Source: Serratia proteamaculans | Lineage (GTDB): Bacteria; Pseudomonadota; Gammaproteobacteria; Enterobacterales; Enterobacteriaceae | NCBI RefSeq assembly: GCF_008830365.1 | Contig: NZ_WBKI01000005.1 | Location: 124,001-188,000 of the forward strand | Length of the DNA: 64,000 bases | Direction: 5' to 3' | Shown here: positions 58,273 through 64,000 of the stretch, one piece after another | Numbering within the stretch: the first letter of the stretch is position 1 | Layout of the letters: every line of letters begins with the position of its first letter | The notes under the pieces: model-generated | Seen by the model: the letters and a program-made list of their open reading frames with translations, nothing else | Told to the model about the DNA's origin: nothing | Database searches by the model: none | Position numbers and translations under genes: made by a program

Positions 58273-59526
58273 TTATGCGTAAACCGGCAGGCGGGCGCAG
58301 ATATCCAGTACTTTCTTCTTAGTGCGTTCGATGGTGGCTTCATCGTTGATGTTGTCCAACACATCGCAGATCCAGCCGGCCAGTTCACGCACATCAGCTT
58401 CTTTAAAGCCGCGGCGAGTCACAGCCGGAGTACCGATACGCACACCGGAGGTGACGAACGGGCTCTTGGGATCGTTTGGCACGCTGTTTTTGTTCACAGT
58501 GATGTTGGCACGGCCCAGGGCTGCGTCAGCTTCTTTACCGGTCAGGTTCTTGTCAACCAGGTCCAGCAGGAACAGGTGGTTATGAGTGCCACCGGAAACC
58601 ACTTTGTAGCCGCGTTGCAGAACCACTTCCACCATAGCTTTGGCATTATCGGCCACTTGCTGCTGGTAAATCTTGAACTCAGGCTCCATCGCTTCTTTCA
58701 GCGCCACCGCTTTACCGGCGATCACGTGCATCAGCGGGCCGCCCTGACCACCAGGGAACACGGCGGAGTTCAGCTTCTTATACAGGTCTTCATCACCGCC
58801 TTTCGCCAGGATCAGGCCGCCGCGCGGACCCGCCAGGGTTTTGTGGGTGGTGGTGGTCACGATATGCGCGTGAGGGACCGGGTTCGGATAAACGCCGGCG
58901 GCAATCAGGCCCGCAACGTGCGCCATGTCAACGAACAGGTAGGCACCGATGCTGTCGGCGATTTCACGCATTTTTGCCCAATCAACGATACCGGAGAAGG
59001 CAGAGAAGCCGCCGATGATCATTTTTGGTTTATGAGTCTGTGCCTGTTTAGCCAGATCTTCGTAGTCGATTTGACCTTTTTCGTCGATGCCGTAAGGCAC
59101 CACGTTATACAGTTTGCCTGACAGGTTAACCGGAGAACCGTGGGTCAGGTGGCCACCGTGAGCCAGGTTCATCCCCAGAATGGTATCGCCCGGCTGCAGC
59201 AGCGCGGTATAAACGGCGAAGTTCGCCTGGGAACCGGAGTGTGGCTGAACGTTGGCGTAATCAGCACCGAACAGCTCTTTGGCACGGTCGATAGCCAGTT
59301 GCTCAACGATATCCACATATTCGCAGCCGCCGTAATAACGCTTGCCCGGATAACCTTCAGCGTATTTGTTGGTCAACTGGGAACCCTGAGCCTGCATTAC
59401 GCGCGGGCTGGTGTAGTTCTCAGATGCAATCAGCTCAATGTGCTCTTCCTGACGCACCACTTCTTGCTCCATTGCACGCCATAGTTCGGCATCGTAATCA
59501 GCAATGTTCATTTCACGCTTTAACAT
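58273..59526 (-). CDS. glyA: Serine hydroxymethyltransferase
   Basis: A 417-residue PLP enzyme that makes glycine and 5,10-methylene-THF from serine. It begins [20 protein letters not shown]. The PLP lysine is in [16 protein letters not shown] (TTTTHK), with [17 protein letters not shown] before it. Full length. A PurR-like box lies in the divergent glyA-hmp region. Confidence 0.98.
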   Translation of the reverse strand: MLKREMNIADYDAELWRAMEQEVVRQEEHIELIASENYTSPRVMQAQGSQLTNKYAEGYPGKRYYGGCEYVDIVEQLAIDRAKELFGADYANVQPHSGSQANFAVYTALLQPGDTILGMNLAHGGHLTHGSPVNLSGKLYNVVPYGIDEKGQIDYEDLAKQAQTHKPKMIIGGFSAFSGIVDWAKMREIADSIGAYLFVDMAHVAGLIAAGVYPNPVPHAHIVTTTTHKTLAGPRGGLILAKGGDEDLYKKLNSAVFPGGQGGPLMHVIAGKAVALKEAMEPEFKIYQQQVADNAKAMVEVVLQRGYKVVSGGTHNHLFLLDLVDKNLTGKEADAALGRANITVNKNSVPNDPKSPFVTSGVRIGTPAVTRRGFKEADVRELAGWICDVLDNINDEATIERTKKKVLDICARLPVYA

Positions 59527-59646
59527 CCGGCTTCTCCTGACTTAAATCGGCTAACTAAAAAATCACCAAATAACTACCCGGTTGGGTTCTGGCCCACAGT
59601 GTAAACTGTTTCGCCCCACTGAGGATAGGCCTTGACAGAGGTTTTT

Positions 59647-59662
59647 ACGCAAACGATTGGCA
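59647..59662 (-). promoter_or_regulatory. PurR-like box upstream of glyA
   Basis: ACGCAAACGATTGGCA reads TGCCAATCGTTTGCGT on the minus strand and fits most of the PurR consensus. E. coli glyA has a similar site (AGGTAATCGTTTGCGT). It lies about 120 bases before the start of glyA. Confidence 0.55.
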
Positions 59663-59838
59663 TTAGGCGCAGCAAGGCTTTGATCCGATAAACTACTCTA
59701 TTCGACAACGGACTTTTACTCATACTGAGCATGCGGTTTTTTCATGTTCTGTGAGCAAGATCGTCGCTTAACGACCCCGCAACAAAAACAGGGGTATTTA
59801 CAGCCAAGGCAGAAACCGTTAGGATGCGTTAAAACTTA

Positions 59839-59862
59839 AAGATGCATTTGAAATGCATCATT
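59839..59862 (+). promoter_or_regulatory. NsrR operator upstream of hmp
   Basis: AAGATGCATTTGAAATGCATC is a perfect 8-1-8 inverted repeat (ATGCATTT-G-AAATGCAT at 59842-59858) that fits the NsrR consensus AAGATGCATTTNAAATGCATCTT. NsrR, a nitric-oxide-sensing [4Fe-4S] protein, would repress hmp until NO is present. It ends 37 bases before the ATG. Confidence 0.9.
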
Positions 59863-59899
59863 TGAATATTCCAATAATGATCGACCAAGGAGCGCTACC

Positions 59900-61090
59900 A
59901 TGCTGGATAGCCAAACCATCGCCACCGTAAAATCTACCATTCCCCTGCTGGCCGCTACCGGGCCGAAACTGACTGCCCATTTCTACGATCGCATGTTCGA
60001 GCACAATCCTGAGTTAAAAGATGTGTTCAATATGAACAACCAGCGCAATGGCGATCAGCGTCAGGCGCTGTTCGATGCGATCTGTGCCTATGCCGCGAAT
60101 ATCGAAAATCTGGCGGCATTGCTGCCGGCGGTAGAACGTATTGCTCAGAAGCACACCAGCCTGAATATTCGGCCGGACCAATACCAAATTGTTGGCGGTC
60201 ATTTACTGGCAACCCTGGATGAAATGTTCAGCCCAGGCCAGGAAGTGCTGGATGCCTGGGGTAAAGCTTATGGCGTGTTGGCGGATGTGTTTATCCAGCG
60301 CGAAGGCCAGATTTACCAGGCCAGTGAAACGGCTGACGGTGGCTGGCGTGACCTGCGCGCATTCCGCATCGTCAAAAAACAGCCACAGAGCGAGGTGATT
60401 TGCAGCTTCGTGTTGGCGCCGGTTGACGGTGGCAAGATAATCGACTTCAAACCGGGTCAATACCTGGCGGTCTACATCAAGCACGACAGCATGGAAAACC
60501 AGGAAATTCGCCAATACTCACTGACCACCTCACCGAATGGCGAATACTATCGCATTGCGGTAAAACGTGAAGATCAGGGTAAGGTATCGAACTTCCTGCA
60601 TCAGCAAGCCAAAGAAGGCGACGTAATTTATCTCGCTCCGCCGCACGGGGATTTCTTCCTCGAAGCACAGCCGGAAACTCCGGTGGCGTTGATCTCCGCC
60701 GGTGTCGGCCAAACGCCGATGCTCGGCATGCTCAATACCCTGCACGATAACCAGCACCCTGCGGACGTACACTGGTTGCACGCAGCGGAAAACGGCAGCG
60801 TTCACGCCTTTGCCGATGAAGTGGCAAACATCGCCGACCGCATGCCAAACCTGAGCCGCCACGTCTGGTACAACCAACCGGGCGTCAATGATGTGGAAGG
60901 CCGTGACTACCAGAGCCGTGGCCTGATGAACCTCAGTGCCCTGCGCGAAACGCTCAGCACGCCGCAGATGCATTACTACTTCTGTGGGCCGGTGCCGTTT
61001 ATGCAACATGTGGGCAAGCAGTTGCTGGAGATGGGTGTAGAAGCCGAACGCATCCACTACGAATGCTTCGGCCCGCATAAAGTTCTGTAA
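59900..61090 (+). CDS. hmp: Flavohaemoglobin (nitric oxide dioxygenase)
   Basis: A 396-residue enzyme that converts NO to nitrate with O2 and NAD(P)H. The N-terminal globin domain (to ~140) has the proximal His in AQKHTSLNI near 85. The FAD domain has [14 protein letters not shown] and the NAD domain [11 protein letters not shown], with [10 protein letters not shown] at the end. AAGGAG lies seven bases before the ATG. It is regulated by the NsrR operator just upstream and is divergent from glyA. Confidence 0.98.
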   Translation: MLDSQTIATVKSTIPLLAATGPKLTAHFYDRMFEHNPELKDVFNMNNQRNGDQRQALFDAICAYAANIENLAALLPAVERIAQKHTSLNIRPDQYQIVGGHLLATLDEMFSPGQEVLDAWGKAYGVLADVFIQREGQIYQASETADGGWRDLRAFRIVKKQPQSEVICSFVLAPVDGGKIIDFKPGQYLAVYIKHDSMENQEIRQYSLTTSPNGEYYRIAVKREDQGKVSNFLHQQAKEGDVIYLAPPHGDFFLEAQPETPVALISAGVGQTPMLGMLNTLHDNQHPADVHWLHAAENGSVHAFADEVANIADRMPNLSRHVWYNQPGVNDVEGRDYQSRGLMNLSALRETLSTPQMHYYFCGPVPFMQHVGKQLLEMGVEAERIHYECFGPHKVL

Positions 61091-61236
61091 TTAAAAGGGG
61101 CGCGACCTGTTGTCGTACCCTCAGATGGCTGATAATGCTCGTTATTAGGAAGAGCGTGCCAAAAGGGTCGTAGCGGCTTGCCCGCCGACCAATTTGCCGG
61201 GAGCATATTGGAACGACTTCCAGTCGGCCCGAGGGT

Positions 61237-61256
61237 GGGACACAAGGATGTGTCCC
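61237..61256. repeat. Stem-loop in the hmp-cytochrome c gap
   Basis: GGGACACA and TGTGTCCC with an AGGA tetraloop form a perfect 8-bp hairpin. It sits 146 bases past hmp and 70 bases past the cytochrome c stop (minus strand). No T-run flanks it, so its role is unclear; it may stabilise mRNA 3' ends. Confidence 0.45.
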
Positions 61257-61326
61257 ATAACGGCCCCCTCGGTGCGCTAATCCCGAGTATCTCTATCTAA
61301 CAAACAGCTCAACCCGCGCCCTTCTG

Positions 61327-62514
61327 TTATTTCTCCGCCAGCTTACGTGTCTCTTGAACCTGCTGCGCCGTAACCGGTGCCGCCTGGTTGCCCCAGCTTC
61401 CCCGTAAATAACTCATCAGATCGGCGGCCTGTTGATCGTTCAACGTCCAGGCGTAACCCGGCATAGCGATCGCCGTGGCATGTTGGGTGATTGGCGTATG
61501 CGCTCCTTCCAGCACCACGCGCAGCGCGGTTAGCGGATTCTCCGCTGTGACCGTTGCGTTACCCGCCAGTGCCGGGATGGTGTTGTCGCTGCCCTCGCCC
61601 TTATTGCCATGGCAGGTTGAGCAATACATGGCATAGGTGGCTTGCCCTGCCTGCGAATTGCCAGTCGTCATTGCCACGGCTTTCTCCACCTGCGGTTTTT
61701 CCGCCGCCAGACTGTGCAGATAGGTCGCAATGGCTTTCAGATCACCATCGGCCAGATATTGCGTACTGTGGCTAACCACCTCACCCATCGGCCCTGCGAC
61801 CGCCGCATGTTGGCTACGTCCGGTTTTCAGCAAGTCCACGACCTCGTCCTGTTTCAGCCCGCGTAACCCGGAAGCGTACCAACCATCCAGCTCGGCGCCA
61901 CTCAGGAAGGCCGGCTCTTTGCTATCCAATCCTTTCTCCTGCATCGCCCAACCGCGCGGCGTATGGCAACTGCCACAGTGCCCCGCCCCTTGCACCAAAT
62001 AAGCTCCGCGATTCCATTCAGCACTCTGACCCGCGTCCGGCTGGTAAGGCGTATCCTCATGGAACAGCTGGTTCCATATTGCCAACGGCCAACGCATCGA
62101 CAGTGGCCAACTGATATCACTGGCACGGTTAGCCTTGTTCTGCGCCGGGACTTCCTTCATCAGGTAGTCGTACAGCGCGCGCATATCTTCCGCATTCATT
62201 TTGGCGTAAGAGGTGTACGGCATCGCCGGATACAGCCGATGGCCATCTTTGGCGATCCCCTGGCGCATCGCACGGTCAAACTCGTCAAAGGAATAAGCTC
62301 CGATACCCTGCTGCTTATCCGGCGTAATATTGGTAGCGTAAATATTGCCCAGCGGGGTCGGAAACTTCATGCCACCGGCAAACAGAGCGCCGCCCGGAGC
62401 GGTATGGCAGGCGGTGCAGTCACCGGCCTTGGCCACGTATTCCCCGGCCGACATCGCCTGGGCCGAACCGCCCGCCGCCAGTAAGGTCAGTAAATACAGT
62501 GAACGCATGCTCAT
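61327..62514 (-). CDS. Three-haem cytochrome c, electron acceptor subunit of a dehydrogenase
   Basis: A 395-residue periplasmic protein with signal peptide (MRSLYLLTLLAAGGSAQAMS) and three haem-binding CxxCH sites: CTACH near 33, CGSCH near 180 and CSTCH near 298. This is the cytochrome c subunit type of membrane dehydrogenases (gluconate 2-DH, alcohol DH). Its ATG overlaps the stop of the upstream flavoprotein (ATGA), so both are likely one periplasmic dehydrogenase complex feeding electrons to the quinone pool. GGAGG lies four bases before the ATG. Confidence 0.9.
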   Translation of the reverse strand: MSMRSLYLLTLLAAGGSAQAMSAGEYVAKAGDCTACHTAPGGALFAGGMKFPTPLGNIYATNITPDKQQGIGAYSFDEFDRAMRQGIAKDGHRLYPAMPYTSYAKMNAEDMRALYDYLMKEVPAQNKANRASDISWPLSMRWPLAIWNQLFHEDTPYQPDAGQSAEWNRGAYLVQGAGHCGSCHTPRGWAMQEKGLDSKEPAFLSGAELDGWYASGLRGLKQDEVVDLLKTGRSQHAAVAGPMGEVVSHSTQYLADGDLKAIATYLHSLAAEKPQVEKAVAMTTGNSQAGQATYAMYCSTCHGNKGEGSDNTIPALAGNATVTAENPLTALRVVLEGAHTPITQHATAIAMPGYAWTLNDQQAADLMSYLRGSWGNQAAPVTAQQVQETRKLAEK

Positions 62515-64000
62515 GCTCCCTCCTTGGCGGCAACATGGCCGAATGCCAGCTCATTTACCGCTCGCCATGCCTGGTCGATCGCCGAATTGGCGTACGGGCT
62601 CCAGTCTGAATCCGAGTTGGCAATCACAATTTTGCCGATAGGCTGGCGTGCCGTCTCTATGATTTTTTTTGCCTCGTCCTCATCGTCAAACAGCCCGTTG
62701 AGGAAGTAAGAATAGCCGTGCGACCAGCGGTTAACGGTAATCGCCTCGATATCACGCTGATGATCGAAACCGGCAGAGCCGAGCATGCCCTGCAGTTGTT
62801 CGCGGATCATCTGCTCATGCACTTCAAACGGCGTCCCCAACAGCAAGGCGCGACCTTTTCGCGACTGTTCGCGCGGGCTCAGCCCACTGCCCGCCAGCGT
62901 CGGTACATACACCATGTGCAGGCCAATCGGTTGGTTCGGATCCCGCGGGTGCTGATAGCCGCCCATGCTCACCGGATAATCCAGCTTCACGCGGCAATAA
63001 GGCGCCGTCGGCGAGTAAACTTCATGCACGCCCAGTTTGATAAACGACTGCCAGTTGCGGATCACCACTTTGCTGTACACCAGCGGCGACTTGACGTTCT
63101 GCTTCAGCGCCTGTTGCTGCTCAGCTGACATTTCCGGCACCAGATACGGGATCATCATGTTGTACCCGGCCATCACTACCTGCCCGGCGCGCACCTTGGT
63201 CATCTTCTCGCCGGTCATATAGGTCACTTCGACCTTGTCGCCGACGTTGGCCGCGTGCAGCCCGGTGCTGTTCAACCGCAGTTTTACCGGTGACTCAGCT
63301 CGGTCGAGCTGGCTGTAGTCAAACTTCGCCAACACGATGTCATTCATGTCTTTGCCAACCGGTGAGACTGCCGGGATCAAATGACGCACCATTAAGCGCG
63401 TCAGCGTGGCGTTGCCGTCCGGGAAGTGGAACACGTAAGGATCGTCGAGATCCGCCTGCGACTCTTCATCCAGCGGCGGCAGGTTCATGCCGTTCAGGCC
63501 GGGAAGATCGCAGATACGCGCATCGCTGCAAGAGGTGGCGTCGATACCCACCGCCTGGAAATCACTGGTGGTTTGTTGAAAATAGCGGATCGCCATTTCG
63601 CTCAGGCCAACCTTGTCACGCAGGAATTCGGTATAACTGTGCTTGTCGAGCCATTCGCTTTTTTGTTCCTGGTCCATCTCCGGCAGATAATCTTTATCCA
63701 CGGTGTGCAGCACAATCAGCGCCTGACGATCGCTTTCCGGCAGAGGGAAATCACCGATAAAGGCTTCGTAGGAACGGCCGTTGAGGCGGTCATGGGGGAT
63801 ATCATCCGCCACCATGCGACCCGGATCCCCGCTCACCACTTTGTCGACGCCGAAGTTTTTGCGATCGAAATAGACGCCACGGCTCAGGTTCAGATCTGGG
63901 TAGAAGGTTTTATCGAAAGCCTTTTCCAGGTTGTCGATGCTGACGCCCAGCTTTTGTAGCAGTCCCATCGCCACCGGGCTGAAGTTGGAACGCGGCGACT
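62511..64000 (-). CDS. Spermidine dehydrogenase-like flavoprotein (5' end beyond the window)
   Basis: At least 496 residues of an open frame that continues past base 64000; the N-terminal FAD-binding Rossmann motif must lie outside the window. The visible part includes RSNFSPVAMGLLQKLG, VVMAGYNMMIPYLVPE and a C-terminal NSDSDWSPYANSAIDQAWRAVNEL, which resemble the spermidine dehydrogenase SpdH family known from Serratia and Pseudomonas. The enzyme cleaves spermidine and passes electrons to a cytochrome. The overlapping three-haem cytochrome c supports this. Identification is from pattern memory only. Confidence 0.72.
   Translation of the reverse strand, partial: SPRSNFSPVAMGLLQKLGVSIDNLEKAFDKTFYPDLNLSRGVYFDRKNFGVDKVVSGDPGRMVADDIPHDRLNGRSYEAFIGDFPLPESDRQALIVLHTVDKDYLPEMDQEQKSEWLDKHSYTEFLRDKVGLSEMAIRYFQQTTSDFQAVGIDATSCSDARICDLPGLNGMNLPPLDEESQADLDDPYVFHFPDGNATLTRLMVRHLIPAVSPVGKDMNDIVLAKFDYSQLDRAESPVKLRLNSTGLHAANVGDKVEVTYMTGEKMTKVRAGQVVMAGYNMMIPYLVPEMSAEQQQALKQNVKSPLVYSKVVIRNWQSFIKLGVHEVYSPTAPYCRVKLDYPVSMGGYQHPRDPNQPIGLHMVYVPTLAGSGLSPREQSRKGRALLLGTPFEVHEQMIREQLQGMLGSAGFDHQRDIEAITVNRWSHGYSYFLNGLFDDEDEAKKIIETARQPIGKIVIANSDSDWSPYANSAIDQAWRAVNELAFGHVAAKEGA

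Noticed and set aside
61057-61245. 62-residue minus-strand frame after hmp
   Set aside because: It covers the noncoding hmp end and gap, is Pro/Asn-rich and has no family resemblance.
1-64000. CRISPR arrays, tRNA or rRNA genes, complete transposases
   Set aside because: No regularly spaced repeats, tRNA cloverleaf arms or transposase motifs were noticed on reading both strands; a dedicated search would be needed to exclude short tRNA-like remnants.

Overview
The window is chromosomal DNA of an enterobacterium, most likely Serratia (S. proteamaculans/liquefaciens type). The gene order guaA-guaB-xseA ... der-bamB-yfgM-hisS-ispG-rodZ-pilW-rlmN-ndk-pbpC-yfhM ... sseB-pepB-iscXfdxhscAhscBiscAUSR-trmJ-suhB ... 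csiE-hcaT ... glyA-hmp is the Escherichia coli backbone. The protealysin/emfourin pair and a spermidine dehydrogenase are Serratia-like additions. Most backbone genes lie on the minus strand.

Layout. (1) 1-840: the end of an unrecognised gene and a GNAT acetyltransferase. (2) 841-8712: a 7.9-kb genomic island in the 3' end of guaA. It is bounded by an 18-bp direct repeat of the guaA end (17/18 identical), and each repeat has its own terminator hairpin at the same distance. It holds a frameshifted integrase tail, a 1274-residue fusion of a PD-(D/E)xK-like nuclease and a P-loop NTPase, a small coupled ORF, and an overlapping SIR2-HerA pair. This looks like a compact anti-phage island; SIR2-HerA is a known defence type, while the large nuclease-NTPase with its small partner is the best candidate here for something undescribed. 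(3) 8698-13387: guaBA and xseA, with a PurR-like box. (4) 13394-21172: an accessory stretch with a GH31 glycosidase, MFS transporter and LacI regulator, then protealysin with its inhibitor emfourin, a zinc-ribbon protein and an AEC carrier. (5) 21275-38636: conserved genes for ribosome assembly, outer-membrane assembly, translation, isoprenoids, cell shape and the periplasmic alpha-2-macroglobulin/PbpC pair. (6) 38786-43058: a LacI regulator, an NhaC antiporter and a PatB/MalY-type lyase with a textbook CG-centred LacI operator, then a decayed hok/sok-like locus cut by an ERIC fragment. (7) 43030-52749: sseB, pepB, the full isc iron-sulfur operon with two IscR boxes, trmJ and suhB. (8) 52813-57052: zevBA-like metal uptake, csiE and hcaT. 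(9) 57206-57966: two adjacent pseudogenes (cytidine deaminase and a glutamine-amidotransferase-like gene), each apparently lacking its middle. (10) 58273-64000: glyA and hmp (with NsrR operator and PurR-like box), then a three-haem cytochrome c overlapping a partial spermidine dehydrogenase.

In the island the large nuclease-NTPase, the 124-residue ORF, SIR2 and HerA all read the same way and may be one or two transcription units. No tRNA, rRNA, CRISPR array or intact transposase was seen. All functions are read from motifs and gene order by eye; no database search was run.
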